Shown: positions 42,366 through 52,117, counted from the stretch's first letter. The stretch: DNA of 64,000 nt from Breznakiella homolactica (GCF_016616095.2 NZ_CP067089.2:2232001-2296000), one strand, 5' to 3'. The notes: generated by a model not told the origin, from the letters alone. A program made the numbers and translations.

Positions 42366-43713
42366 CGCGCCGCAGCCACTTTCCGCTCCTGAGGCGCCAG
42401 ACACCCAGCATGGCCTTGAAGGGATCTTCAATAATAATACACAGATAAATGATCCAAACCGGAGCGCTGAAAACACTCGCCGCGACCCAGGCCAGGGGAA
42501 GGCCTAAGGCCCACATAAAAAGGATATCATAGATGACACAGAAAACCGTGTCACCGCCCGCCCGGCAGACGCCGACAATCATGGACATATTAAAAGCCCT
42601 GAACGGATAGACACAGCTCAGGATGATAAACATAGCGTTGGTATTCAGCAAAACCTGGGCGTTGACATTAAAGAGAAACGGCAGCACCCGGGACAGCGGG
42701 ATCAGGATAAAACCCGCCCCCAGCGCCAGCAGCGGCGCAAACCGGGTAATGCGGTAGGCGTAATCCCGGGCGGCGGTTTCATTGCCCTCGCCGATTTTTT
42801 TTCCGATAAGCACCGAGGCGCTGTTGCCGAGGCCGATAAAGACAACCCAGGTCAGCTGGGAAACGGTGCTGGTTATGTTAAACGCCGCGATGGCGTCGGT
42901 ATTGGTTCTGGCAAAAACCACATTCTGCAGGGTTACGCCGAAGGCCCAGAGCAGTTCATTAAGAATTACCGGAGAGGTTATTTTAAGGAACCGCAGCACA
43001 AAGGCTGCGTTGAATCCCAGAAGATCCCGGAGGCTGCCGGCTATGTGGTATTTCCGGACGTAACTGGAAATGACAAGAATGAACATTTCCGTGATCCGGG
43101 CTATGACCGTGGCGATGGCCGCTCCGACAACGCCCATCGCGGGAATAGGTCCGGCGCCGAAAATAAAGAGGTAGTTAAGCCCCATATTTATCACCAGCGA
43201 AACCACGGTAGCCACCATGGCGAGGCGTACCTTTTCGATGGACCGCAGGATAATGGTAAACACGAAACTTATTGCAAAGGGAATAAACGACGGCGCCAGC
43301 GCCCTGATATACGCCGCTCCGGCTTCGATCACCAGGGGGTCCGGGGAATAAAACCCGATCAGCTGCCGGGGCGCGAAGACTGCCCCGGCGGTAAAAAGGG
43401 CCGCCACAAAAATAGAAAGCAGCAGGCAGAGGCCGGTGTTTTTCCTGATCCCCGGAATATCCCGCTTTCCCCAGTACTGGGCGGTAAAAATAGCCCCTCC
43501 GGAACATATACCGAAAAGGATCATATTATACAGAAAAAAAACCTGGTTTCCTAAACCAACGGCGGCGATTTCCACAGTACCGAGCCGCCCGATCATGACC
43601 GTATCAACCATGTTCACGAAGGAGTTCACCAAATTCTGGAGCATGATCGGAACAGCTATTGTAAAGAGGCTTCTAAAAAACTGTTTATCGTCGAACAGAG
43701 AACGGATACGCAT
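42355..43713 (-). CDS. MATE-family efflux transporter
   Basis: The 452-residue protein has twelve predicted transmembrane helices in two similar halves. It begins with the MATE segment FFRSLFTIAVPIMLQNLVNSFVNMVDTVMIGRLGTVEIAAVGLGNQVFFL and has a matching second half starting ITSPVILNELLWAFGVTLQNVVFARTNTDAIAAFNI. MATE pumps export drugs or metabolites using Na+ or H+ gradients. The ATG 43713 is chosen; a GTG 12 bases upstream is also possible. It converges with the HAD gene. Confidence 0.88.
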   Translation of the reverse strand: MRIRSLFDDKQFFRSLFTIAVPIMLQNLVNSFVNMVDTVMIGRLGTVEIAAVGLGNQVFFLYNMILFGICSGGAIFTAQYWGKRDIPGIRKNTGLCLLLSIFVAALFTAGAVFAPRQLIGFYSPDPLVIEAGAAYIRALAPSFIPFAISFVFTIILRSIEKVRLAMVATVVSLVINMGLNYLFIFGAGPIPAMGVVGAAIATVIARITEMFILVISSYVRKYHIAGSLRDLLGFNAAFVLRFLKITSPVILNELLWAFGVTLQNVVFARTNTDAIAAFNITSTVSQLTWVVFIGLGNSASVLIGKKIGEGNETAARDYAYRITRFAPLLALGAGFILIPLSRVLPFLFNVNAQVLLNTNAMFIILSCVYPFRAFNMSMIVGVCRAGGDTVFCVIYDILFMWALGLPLAWVAASVFSAPVWIIYLCIIIEDPFKAMLGVWRLRSGKWLRRVID

Positions 43714-43782
43714 ATAACGGAACACTCCCCAAAGCCGGCCGAAAGGACAGCCTCACCCGGGATCATACCTGCCTGACGGAAT

Positions 43783-44355
43783 TTATTGTATGGATTTTTC
43801 CATAATCAACGCATCGGAACGGACGCCGGAATCCCCATTATCATGGTTATCAAAGAATTGTTCAAGCTTCCCCGTATAGGAGAAACCTTCGGTTTCGTAG
43901 ATATGCCGGGCCGCGAGCCAGGTCTCATTAACCGCCAGAACCATCCGGGCAATTTGGGGATTGGCTTTGAGGATCATTTTGAGGGAACCGGTAAAAAGCA
44001 AACGCCCCACTCCCCGTACCGCCGGATCCGCGGCAAAGGACGAAATGTACAGTACACTGCCGGAGGGATCGTGGCGTTCCTCCATGGGGTGGCCCAGGGC
44101 ATAGGATTCCTCCGTAAGAGGCGGGACCGCGTCCCAAAGCTCCGAGCAGAAATAGCCCCCCAGGGGCCGGACGGTTCCGGGTTTTTCCGCCATTTCCGGT
44201 CCGGTAAGGAGGACCGTATTCCCCGTGGGAAAAAGCTTGAGCCGCGCCAAAAACACATCCCGGTCCTCCCGGATGCCCCGGGCGAAGGCGGCGTCTTCAA
44301 TACGCATGACCTCGCCAATATCCCCGGGCCGGGCCCAGTCTATTCTTTTTTCCAT
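43783..44355 (-). CDS. GNAT-family acetyltransferase
   Basis: The 190-residue protein has the acetyl-CoA-binding signature of GNAT enzymes, PAVRGVGRLLFTGSLKMI (R-x-x-G-x-G/A), after a beta strand SVLYISSFAADP. A C-terminal strand-helix (ARMVLAVNETWLAARHIYETEGFSYTGKL) follows. The acceptor substrate is unknown. It starts seven bases after the galactonate-dehydratase-like gene and is probably co-transcribed with it. Confidence 0.75.
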   Translation of the reverse strand: MEKRIDWARPGDIGEVMRIEDAAFARGIREDRDVFLARLKLFPTGNTVLLTGPEMAEKPGTVRPLGGYFCSELWDAVPPLTEESYALGHPMEERHDPSGSVLYISSFAADPAVRGVGRLLFTGSLKMILKANPQIARMVLAVNETWLAARHIYETEGFSYTGKLEQFFDNHDNGDSGVRSDALIMEKSIQ

Positions 44356-44362
44356 AAACGAC

Positions 44363-45511
44363 CTACCATTCGGCGACAGTTCCGTCGAAATTGCGCCAGA
44401 GGGGATTTTTCCAGTTATGTCCCGTTTTCGCCGCCTCGATAACTTTTTCCTTGTTTACCGTTATACCCAGTCCCGGACCTTCCGGTATGTTGATGAATCC
44501 GTTTTGGAATTCAAAAACCTCCCGGTCCTCAAGGTAATCCAGCAGATCCGCTCCCTTATTATAATGAATGCCGAGGCTCTGTTCCTGGATTACCGCGTTG
44601 GGCGTACAGGCATCGAGCTGGACACACGCGGCCAGGGCAATCGGGCCCAGAGGACAGTGGGGAGCCACCGCGATATCAAAAGCCTCCGCCATGGAGGCGA
44701 TTTTTTTGACTTCGCTGATACCCCCGGCATGGGACAAGTCCGGCTGGATAATGTCGGCATAGCCGTCAATAAAAAGCTGCTTGAAATCCCAGCGGCTGAA
44801 CATGCGCTCTCCCGTTGCAATGGGCGTGGCGGTATGTTTGGTAATCTCCCGGAGGGCCTCGTTGTTTTCCGGCAGGACCGGTTCCTCTATGAACATGAGC
44901 CGGAACTGGTCCAGTTCCCGGGCGAGAATTTTCGCCATGGTTTTATGCACCCGCCCGTGGAAGTCGACGCCGATATCCATTTTAAACCCCAGGGCATCCC
45001 GGATTGAGGCGATCCGGTCGCATACGGCCTGGATTTTCTCAAAACTGTCGATGTAATGCATTTCCTCCGTGCCGTTCAGTTTAACCGCGGTGCAGCCCGA
45101 TTCGTACAGTTTCAGGGCGCCGTTCCTGACGTCCTCCGGACGGTCCCCGCCGATCCAAGAGTAGACCCGGAGGCGGTCCCGGCATTTCCCGCCCAGAAGT
45201 TCATATACGGGAACCCCCAGGGATTTGCCTTTTATATCCCAGAGAGCCTGATCGATTCCCGCGATGGCACTCATGATCACCGGGCCTCCCCGGTAGAAGT
45301 ACCCCCGGTACATGGCCTGCCACAGGTCTTCAATATTGCGGGGATCCGCCCCGATAAGCAGGGGAATGAATTCCTCGACCGCCGCTTTTACGGTGGCGGC
45401 GCGGCCTTCAATAACCGGTTCACCCCAGCCGGTTATCCCCGCGTCGGTTTCCATTTCCAGAAACAGCCAGCGGGGAGGAACGGTATATAAATTAATTTTG
45501 GTTATTTTCAT
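44363..45511 (-). CDS. dgoD: Enolase-superfamily sugar acid dehydratase (D-galactonate dehydratase type)
   Basis: The start is ATG 45511, after GAGGAG. An upstream in-frame extension of 22 residues has no ribosome-binding site. The 382-residue protein belongs to the mandelate racemase subgroup. The metal ligands and acid/base residues fit DgoD: DIGVDFHGR, FIEEPVLPEN, IATGERMFSRWDF, DIIQPDLSHAGGI and the catalytic His in APHCPLGPIA. DgoD dehydrates D-galactonate to 2-keto-3-deoxygalactonate. Other acid sugars remain possible because specificity varies in this group. No kdgK or dgoA homologue is nearby. Confidence 0.78.
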   Translation of the reverse strand: MKITKINLYTVPPRWLFLEMETDAGITGWGEPVIEGRAATVKAAVEEFIPLLIGADPRNIEDLWQAMYRGYFYRGGPVIMSAIAGIDQALWDIKGKSLGVPVYELLGGKCRDRLRVYSWIGGDRPEDVRNGALKLYESGCTAVKLNGTEEMHYIDSFEKIQAVCDRIASIRDALGFKMDIGVDFHGRVHKTMAKILARELDQFRLMFIEEPVLPENNEALREITKHTATPIATGERMFSRWDFKQLFIDGYADIIQPDLSHAGGISEVKKIASMAEAFDIAVAPHCPLGPIALAACVQLDACTPNAVIQEQSLGIHYNKGADLLDYLEDREVFEFQNGFINIPEGPGLGITVNKEKVIEAAKTGHNWKNPLWRNFDGTVAEW

Positions 45512-45885
45512 GGGGAACTCCTCTATTTTCCATTCAATCGGAAGCGCATTTATGCGCATACTCCTTTTGGGCATCATAATCTGTGTGCGGAATTTGATCT
45601 ACCGCTGCAGCACAGAAAAGCACCTCCTCTCAAGTCAGGGTATCTGCAGTATCTACAGATCAGCGGAAAAACAGCATGGATGTCCTGGCGGCAGCGCGGG
45701 GTGCCTGGTATTTATATAACAGGTACCATGATACCGCCTTGAAGAATCCCACCGAGCCGGGTATGCTGTAACGGTACTGTACAGCGGAATAAGTTCCGCC
45801 CGGGCCGCTGCCGCGGGTTTCCCGCCGCCGATACGAGGCGCAGCCTGTGTATTGCCAGAAGATACCTTCATTTTAAGGAAGAACC
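45512..45885. other. Divergent intergenic region between dgoD and proS
   Basis: This 374-bp stretch holds the promoters of both genes but no gene I can support. Visible items are a perfect palindrome TATGCGCATA near 45550-45559, an inverted repeat ATCTG (45642-45646) / CAGAT (45656-45660), and several short GC-rich hairpins nearer proS. No T-box or other known riboswitch is recognised. Confidence 0.5.
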
Positions 45886-47715
45886 ATGAAGATTTCCCAG
45901 ACGTTTATGCCGACCCTCCGGGAAGTTCCCGGGGATGCGGTGATCGCCAGCCACCGGCTGATGCTCCGTGCAGCCATGATGCGCAAACTTGCCAACGGCC
46001 TCTTCGCGTACCTCCCCCTGGGACTCCGTTCCTTCAGAAAGGTTGAGAATATTATCCGGGAGGAAATGAACGCCATCGGAGCCCTGGAGGCAAAACCCAC
46101 GGTTATCGTTCCGGGGGAAATCTGGAAAGAATCGGGCCGGTGGGACACCATGGGCGAAGCCCTGCTCCGGATAAAAAACCGGCAGGACGCCGACCTGGTA
46201 GCCTCTCCCACAGCGGAGGAGGCCTTTACCGCCCTGCTCCGGGACGAAGTGTCCAGCTACCGCCAGCTTCCCCTGACCATGTACCAGATCAACACCAAAT
46301 ACCGTGACGAGATCCGTCCCCGGTACGGCGTAATGCGGGGACGGGAATTCACCATGAAGGACGGTTATTCCTACCATACCAGTGAAGAAAGCCTCGACGA
46401 CGTTTACCAGGCCATGGGCCGGGCCTACCGGCGTATTTTCAAACGCTGCGGACTCACGGTAATTCCCGTCAAAGCCGATACCGGTGCCATGGGCGGCACC
46501 GGTTCCGAGGAATTCATGGTGGAAAGTGAAATCGGCGACAATACGCTGATCCTCTGCCGGGACTGTGATTACGCGGCCAATGTGGAAAAGGCCGCGTGCA
46601 AACCGGATTTCGAAGCTCCCGCGTCGATTGAAGCCGCAAAAGCGGCGGCGGCGCAGACCCCGGCCCGGGAAAAGATCGATACCCCGGCGGTCCGGACCAT
46701 AGAAGAGCTCTGCGCTTTCCTCAAAACCGATGCGAAACAGTTTATCAAAACCCTGATCTACCGGGGTATCAATGTTGAGGCGGATCTGTCCGCGGCTCCG
46801 GGAGGCTCAAAACTGGAAAAAAAGAGCCTCGCTCCGGACGCGCCTAAAACCTACCCGGAAGCTTTTTTTGCGGTCTGCATCCGGGGCGACCTCGATGTAA
46901 ACGAGACAAAACTCGCGGCGGCAATCAAGGCGTCCGAAGTTTCCCTGGCATCCGATGCCGATGTGGAGCGTTTCACCGGCGCGCCGGTCGGTTTCGCGGG
47001 CCCCGTAGGGCTGAGGGATATTCCGGTAATAGCCGATGACAGCGTTACCGCCATGGCCGACGCCGTCACGGGCGCCCTGGAAAAGGATAAACACTATATC
47101 CACGCTGCCTATGGCCGGGATTTTGAACCCTGGCTGGTAACGGACATCAGGACAGTCGTTGCCGGGGACCGCTGTTCCGTCTGCGGCGGAGAACTGTATG
47201 AGAAAAAAGGGAATGAGCTCGGCCATATCTTCAAGCTCGGCAATAAATATACCAAAAGCATGAATTTCCGCTACCTCGACGCGGACGGAAAAAGCCAGAT
47301 CCCCACCATGGGATGCTACGGCATCGGGCTTGACCGGACGCTAGCGTCGGTTATCGAGGAACACCACGATGACGACGGCATTGTCTGGCCCATGACCGTG
47401 GCACCGTACCACGTGATGATCGTTCCGATAAAATACGACGGCGCGGTCCGGGAAGCGGCTGATTCCCTGGCGGCGGAGCTGGAAGCCGCGGGGATTGAGG
47501 TTTTGCTCGACGACCGGGACGAACGCCCGGGGGTAAAGTTCAAGGACGCTGACCTCATCGGTATTCCCCTCCGGGTTGTGGTCGGCGAAAAAAACCTCCC
47601 CAAGGTTGAGGTAAAAAAGCGGACGGAAAAAGAAAGCCGTCTGACGGAACTTTCCGCCGCAGCCGCCGAACTCACCGGTATAGTCCGGTCGGAGCTCGCC
47701 GGCCTGAACGGATAA
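45886..47715 (+). CDS. proS: Prolyl-tRNA synthetase (bacterial type with editing domain)
   Basis: The 609-residue class II synthetase has motif 2 (YRDEIRPRYGVMRGREFTMKDGYSYH), TGAMGGTGSEEFM and motif 3 (GCYGIGLDRTLASVIEEHHDDDGIVWP). The YbaK-like insertion domain (about 225-390) clears Ala-tRNA-Pro. A C-terminal anticodon-binding domain completes it. This is the typical bacterial ProS layout. TAAGGAAG precedes the ATG. It stands alone between two divergent/convergent neighbours. Confidence 0.95.
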   Translation: MKISQTFMPTLREVPGDAVIASHRLMLRAAMMRKLANGLFAYLPLGLRSFRKVENIIREEMNAIGALEAKPTVIVPGEIWKESGRWDTMGEALLRIKNRQDADLVASPTAEEAFTALLRDEVSSYRQLPLTMYQINTKYRDEIRPRYGVMRGREFTMKDGYSYHTSEESLDDVYQAMGRAYRRIFKRCGLTVIPVKADTGAMGGTGSEEFMVESEIGDNTLILCRDCDYAANVEKAACKPDFEAPASIEAAKAAAAQTPAREKIDTPAVRTIEELCAFLKTDAKQFIKTLIYRGINVEADLSAAPGGSKLEKKSLAPDAPKTYPEAFFAVCIRGDLDVNETKLAAAIKASEVSLASDADVERFTGAPVGFAGPVGLRDIPVIADDSVTAMADAVTGALEKDKHYIHAAYGRDFEPWLVTDIRTVVAGDRCSVCGGELYEKKGNELGHIFKLGNKYTKSMNFRYLDADGKSQIPTMGCYGIGLDRTLASVIEEHHDDDGIVWPMTVAPYHVMIVPIKYDGAVREAADSLAAELEAAGIEVLLDDRDERPGVKFKDADLIGIPLRVVVGEKNLPKVEVKKRTEKESRLTELSAAAAELTGIVRSELAGLNG

Positions 47716-47790
47716 GCCGAAGCCCCGCTGTTTATGGCTGCCGGGAAACCCCGGCCCGCCCTTTTCCCGCCGGCTGGTACGGAGAGGATC

Positions 47791-49035
47791 TTAAGAGACT
47801 CTCCGCCAGAACGGCAGGCTGATCATGCAGCATACCACCCCCAGCGAAGCCATAAGCACAATAAGGTTTAACGAGGTGTTCCAGCCGTAATGGTCAGTAA
47901 GCATACCGATAGTATAGGTTGCCAGACTGCTGCCCACGTACACCGTGGCATTCATAATGCCCGATACCATTGAGACTTTCCCCAGAGATGAAAAATAAGA
48001 CGGAACGAAACTGGCCAGCATCAGATTGATTCCCATCATACACGCGGTGACCAGGGCAAAAAGCGCAAGGGTAGCACCGTAGTAATGCTGGCCCCAGATT
48101 CTCAGCACCAGAGCCGCGGCGGCGGCGGTTCCAAACAAAATCAGGGACGTCAAAGCTTCATTTTTAAAGGCTTTATAAATCCTGTTGGTCACGTAAATCC
48201 CCGCCAGATTTACCAGCGGGAGTACGGTTGTGGAAAGGATGGCAAACGCGGAAGACACGGCAAAGTTTCTTTTCAGGAATACCGGAACCCAGTTAACCAG
48301 CCCATCCCGCAGAAAGCCCTGGAAAACCAGAGCGCCGCAGAACAGTATTGAAGCCGCGATAAGCGGTTTCCAGGTACCCTTCCACAATGTTCTCCCGGAG
48401 GTTACAGCGTTCTGCGGCCGCGCCGGATGTACTTTTCCAGCCGGCGCGGGATAATTCTTCAGCCCGATTATCCATAAAACAGCGGCTGCGGTAATTAAAA
48501 CCGAAAAGAACAGAAAGACAGAGCGCCATCCGCTGAGCCATACCAGGAGACCGCTCAATACATACGCCGATAACATCGCTATGGGATAGGTAGTCCCCAG
48601 ACCCACCAGCACGGTTTTTCTGCGTTCCGGTGAATAGTATTCCGCCACCATCCGCGCAATAGGCGGCCACAGCATGGACTGAAAAATCCCGTTGGCGCAC
48701 CAGACCGTGAACAGCCAGGGCATGGTATTACCGAAAATCATGGCAAAATTCAAAACTCCGCTGGCAAGAAGACCGACGGAAACCATCCGGCGCGGGTGTA
48801 CCCGGTCACCCAGATAACCGCTGAACAATTGACAGATACCGTAGGCAATAAAAAATCCCGTACCAATAAATCCGGCCTGGGCGCCGGTAATATTTTCGGT
48901 ACGGATTATTTCAACCATAGACACGGTATAGCTTAATCGTCCGAGGTTTGAGGCAAAATACGATACCCAGCAAAGAAAATACAGTTTTTTCTGCTTCGCC
49001 GGATCCAGTACTCCTGAAGCCTGATTTTTATCCAT
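47791..49035 (-). CDS. MFS transporter, organophosphate:phosphate antiporter-like
   Basis: The 414-residue protein has twelve predicted transmembrane helices. FASNLGRLSYTVSM near the N-terminus, GDRVHPRRMVSVGL in the loop after helix 2 and WCANGIFQSMLWPPIARMVAEYYSPERR resemble the OPA subgroup (GlpT/UhpC). It is the last gene of the sulfatase-ROK-MFS unit, 11 bases after the ROK gene, so it probably carries a product of the pathway or its ligand. The substrate is unknown. Confidence 0.78.
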   Translation of the reverse strand: MDKNQASGVLDPAKQKKLYFLCWVSYFASNLGRLSYTVSMVEIIRTENITGAQAGFIGTGFFIAYGICQLFSGYLGDRVHPRRMVSVGLLASGVLNFAMIFGNTMPWLFTVWCANGIFQSMLWPPIARMVAEYYSPERRKTVLVGLGTTYPIAMLSAYVLSGLLVWLSGWRSVFLFFSVLITAAAVLWIIGLKNYPAPAGKVHPARPQNAVTSGRTLWKGTWKPLIAASILFCGALVFQGFLRDGLVNWVPVFLKRNFAVSSAFAILSTTVLPLVNLAGIYVTNRIYKAFKNEALTSLILFGTAAAAALVLRIWGQHYYGATLALFALVTACMMGINLMLASFVPSYFSSLGKVSMVSGIMNATVYVGSSLATYTIGMLTDHYGWNTSLNLIVLMASLGVVCCMISLPFWRRVS

Positions 49036-49046
49036 GGAGACACTCT

Positions 49047-50222
49047 TTACTGGGGTAATTCACAGAGCTCGTCAAAATACATTTCCCGGCAGATAGCGGC
49101 GATACCGGTATTTGACGCGCGCCCCGCGAGCTCAGCGGGAACCAGCTTTGCCGGTACAATACAGTACTTCCGTATCATCTCATCAATAACCGGCAGTATC
49201 TGAGGCGCGAATACAAGGTATTCCCCGCCGAGAACTACCACATCACAGTTGAGAGCCATTACGAGATTGCAGATGACACAGCCCAGTTCCACAGCGATAC
49301 CATCAATACATTGCCGGACAAAGGGATCATTGTTTTGCCACAGCCCGGTGATTTTTTCAAAAAGTTCATCCGGGCTTTCTTCCGCGGAAGCCGGGTTGTG
49401 TTCAATATATTTTTCCAAAAGTCCGTCAATGCATATTCTTTTTTCCAGGGACAGAGGAGAATCAAGATCCTGCGGCGTAATGAAGTTGGCGATTTCCCCC
49501 GCGGCCATCTGACCGCCGCGGTACAGCTTCCGGTCAATGATGATACCGGCCCCAAGTCCCTGGCCGCAGCTGATGTACACCAGGTTTTTTGCATCCTTGC
49601 CCGCTCCGTATTCGCATTCGCCCTGGGCTGAGGCATTGGTACTGTTGTAGATAAATACCGGACAGTTAAATTCACTTTGCAGTTTTTTGTATAATGCCTG
49701 GGGATTAAACGCGCCGTACATCGGACCGTTGATAATATGTTCCTGATCCAGGCTGATCACGCCGGGCGACGAAATACCGATGGCCGCGAGATCCTCCGGC
49801 TGCAGTCCCTGGGCGGAAAGCAGTGTTTCCAGGGCGCTTTTGCACATGTTGGACCAGGCATCAAAATCCCGCTGCGGTGTCTGCCGCACCGAAAACGAGC
49901 TGATCGTTTCTATTTTCAGATTGAACAGGTCAAACCGGGAACTCTGGTAACTGAAATCCAGCGTTGCGATGTACTTAAAATTCTTTTTTATCCGCAGGAG
50001 GTTGGGCTTGCGCCCGCTGCCCTTGGCAACCTCCGGTTCCCCAAGTTCCTCCACAATACCGCTTTGCATCAGCAGTGAAGTATTATCCGCCATGGCAGGT
50101 TTGCTGATCTTCAGCATCCGGGCAAGCTGGGCTTTTGAGACAGGACCGTGTTCATAAATTGCCCGAAGCACAGAACGCTGGTTTATTGCCCGCAGATAGG
50201 ACTGGTTGGCCGCAACTGTCAT
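49047..50222 (-). CDS. ROK-family transcriptional repressor (NagC/XylR type)
   Basis: The start is ATG 50222, one base after the sulfatase stop, with GGAG upstream; this gives 391 residues. The N-terminal winged helix (SVLRAIYEHGPVSKAQLARMLKISKPAMADNTSLL) is followed by a ROK sugar-binding domain. The kinase motif NDAN reads NSTN, and the Cys-rich CxCGxxGC zinc motif is missing, so it is a regulator without kinase activity and an atypical ROK. Its likely operators are the AGTAATACT palindromes in the divergent promoter region 51694-52117. Confidence 0.83.
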   Translation of the reverse strand: MTVAANQSYLRAINQRSVLRAIYEHGPVSKAQLARMLKISKPAMADNTSLLMQSGIVEELGEPEVAKGSGRKPNLLRIKKNFKYIATLDFSYQSSRFDLFNLKIETISSFSVRQTPQRDFDAWSNMCKSALETLLSAQGLQPEDLAAIGISSPGVISLDQEHIINGPMYGAFNPQALYKKLQSEFNCPVFIYNSTNASAQGECEYGAGKDAKNLVYISCGQGLGAGIIIDRKLYRGGQMAAGEIANFITPQDLDSPLSLEKRICIDGLLEKYIEHNPASAEESPDELFEKITGLWQNNDPFVRQCIDGIAVELGCVICNLVMALNCDVVVLGGEYLVFAPQILPVIDEMIRKYCIVPAKLVPAELAGRASNTGIAAICREMYFDELCELPQ

Positions 50223-50223
50223 G

Positions 50224-51693
50224 TCATGCTCCTGTAGTAAAAACACCGTTCAGCAAATTCTGCGGCGGTCGTCCGGGTATCAGGCGGCTGCCGTCGGTAT
50301 ACCCTTCTTCCCGGCCGCTCAATGCCTGAACCAGCCGCCCCCGGAGGATCGATATCCTGTCCTGGCATCCGGGCGCGCCGATAAGGTCGTCTTCCTCCCG
50401 GGGGTCGTGCGCCAGATCAAAATACTGCTCCCGGCCGCTCTGGCTGAACCAGATATATTTGTCTTTTTCACTTACGATATAATGATTTGACGCTTCACCG
50501 CCGCTGTGCTCTCCGTGGAGGTATTCCCTGACCGGGCCGGCGGACACTCCGGTGAGCAAAGGCTCCAGACTGCGGCCATCCATGCTTTGGGGGATATCCG
50601 CTCCGGCCATTTCCAGCAGGGTCGGCGCAATGTCCCGCAGTTCAACAACCCGGCCGCACACGGCATTTCTGCTGCCGCCGGCAATATTTTGCCCCACCCG
50701 GAAAATCAGCGGAATATTGATACTGCCCTGATAGGGTACCACTTTGCGGAACAGGCTGTGATCAAAAAGCATCTCCCCGTGGTCGGACAGGAAAACAACA
50801 ATAGTATCTTCCAGGATCTTTTCCTGATCCAGGGTTTTGATAATACGGCCGATTTGATGGTCGATATGGGTTATGCAGGCGTAATAACCCGCCATACCCT
50901 GCCGGCGCAGTTCCGGATCACCGGTACCGAAGCGGGAATCATAATAACGGCCATCTTCTTCCGTGCGGGACGGATCGTCCCAGTCCCCGGAGGCGGGCTC
51001 ACGAAGCTGCATCTGCCGGTATGTATCATAGTAGGAAACCGGCGCGTCCCAGGGCGGATGGGGGCGCACGTAACTGGCCATAATAAAGAAGGGAAGATCC
51101 CGGTCCCGTTTGTGGAGCGCCTTTAATGTTTCGGTGGTAACCCAGTTTGTCGGGTGGCTCATCTCATCGTAAATCCAGGGCCGGGTTATCCAGGAATTGC
51201 ATTCGATCCCCGTATCCCCCACATCGGCGCCGGTTCCGCAGCGGTTCTTCAAAAAATCGATATACGCGTCGTGGGCAAACTGATGCTCAATCCAGGGATT
51301 TTCCGGTTTGCGGTAGTACCCTATGTATCCGTCATGTAAGGTCAGGTTCCTGAATCCGCAGCGGCGCAGGGGAGGATGGACATGCAGTTTACCGACAGCC
51401 TCGGTGTGGTATCCGGCATTGGACAGCAATTGGGGCAGCATGTCGGGATAATCCCAGGCCACACCGTCCTGATACCCTACCCGGCCGTGCCGCTCCTGGC
51501 TTTTGCCGGTAAACAGGGCGGCCCTGGCGGGAATGCAGCTGGGACAGGCAGAGTATGCGTTCACAAAACGCACGCCGTCCCGGGCAAGGCTATCCAGGTA
51601 AGGAGTTTTTACGTCCGGATGGCCGGCGGTCCCCATACAGTCCCCGCGCATTTGATCGCACATCAATAGCAATATATTGGGCTGTTTAACCAT
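50224..51693 (-). CDS. Type I sulfatase (Cys-type)
   Basis: The start is ATG 51693, preceded by AAAGGAG. The upstream in-frame extension crosses the promoter and is rejected. The 489-residue protein has the sulfatase signature SCIPARAALFTGK (C-x-P-x-R), where Cys must be converted to formylglycine. The metal residues are in LLLMCDQMRGD and FLSDHGEMLFDH. There is no signal peptide, so it would act in the cytoplasm on imported sulfated sugars. The maturation enzyme (anSME or FGE) is not in the window. It heads the operon sulfatase-ROK-MFS. Confidence 0.85.
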   Translation of the reverse strand: MVKQPNILLLMCDQMRGDCMGTAGHPDVKTPYLDSLARDGVRFVNAYSACPSCIPARAALFTGKSQERHGRVGYQDGVAWDYPDMLPQLLSNAGYHTEAVGKLHVHPPLRRCGFRNLTLHDGYIGYYRKPENPWIEHQFAHDAYIDFLKNRCGTGADVGDTGIECNSWITRPWIYDEMSHPTNWVTTETLKALHKRDRDLPFFIMASYVRPHPPWDAPVSYYDTYRQMQLREPASGDWDDPSRTEEDGRYYDSRFGTGDPELRRQGMAGYYACITHIDHQIGRIIKTLDQEKILEDTIVVFLSDHGEMLFDHSLFRKVVPYQGSINIPLIFRVGQNIAGGSRNAVCGRVVELRDIAPTLLEMAGADIPQSMDGRSLEPLLTGVSAGPVREYLHGEHSGGEASNHYIVSEKDKYIWFSQSGREQYFDLAHDPREEDDLIGAPGCQDRISILRGRLVQALSGREEGYTDGSRLIPGRPPQNLLNGVFTTGA

Positions 51694-51720
51694 ACAAACT
51701 CCTTTGCCGGTGCTGTTTAT

Positions 51721-51768
51721 ACAGTATAGTATACCATTCTTCTTTATAAAAAGTAATACTTTATTACT
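51721..51768 (-). promoter_or_regulatory. Sulfatase operon promoter with operator-like palindrome
   Basis: Read on the minus strand: TTACTT (51756-51751), a 17-bp spacer, TATACT (51733-51728). The palindrome AGTAATA-CTT-TATTACT (51752-51768) covers the -35. It shares the core AGTAATACT with the divergent promoter, as expected for a repressor site. Confidence 0.6.
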
Positions 51769-52004
51769 ATATTTTTGGAGAAATTTCAAAATTTTAAGAA
51801 GAAACCATCTATATTTCAGAGAAAAAGCAGGAACAATACATTCTTCTTTTATTGAAATTTATTCTTTTGCCGTAATGTGCAGTATGCAGCCAAAATTTAA
51901 TTTGTTTATACACAATAAATTAATAACAAATTTCATGCAAAAAAACCTTGGGGAACTGTTTTTCTCCATGATGTGAATAAAAACCTCTGAGAAACTTATT
52001 TTTC

Positions 52005-52094
52005 TTGCATTAGTAATACTTCCTTGCTATAATGCGATATTGAATACTACCTGCCGGCAATCACATTTATTTAGAAAGGAAGTATTCTATACTT
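52005..52094 (+). promoter_or_regulatory. Sugar ABC operon promoter with operator-like palindromes
   Basis: TTGCAT (52005-52010), a 17-bp spacer and TATAAT (52028-52033) form a strong promoter. AGTAATACT (52012-52020) lies in the spacer, and AAGTAT-TCT-ATACTT (52080-52094) lies in the leader. AAAAAGGAG is the ribosome-binding site. The rest of the 424-bp divergent region is AT-rich and shows no gene. Confidence 0.7.
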
Positions 52095-52117
52095 AAACCA
52101 CAAAAAAGGAGTACGGA

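Noticed and set aside
45512-45885. T-box leader upstream of proS
   Set aside because: No T-box sequence or specifier-like stem with terminator could be found, and the start has a normal ribosome-binding site.
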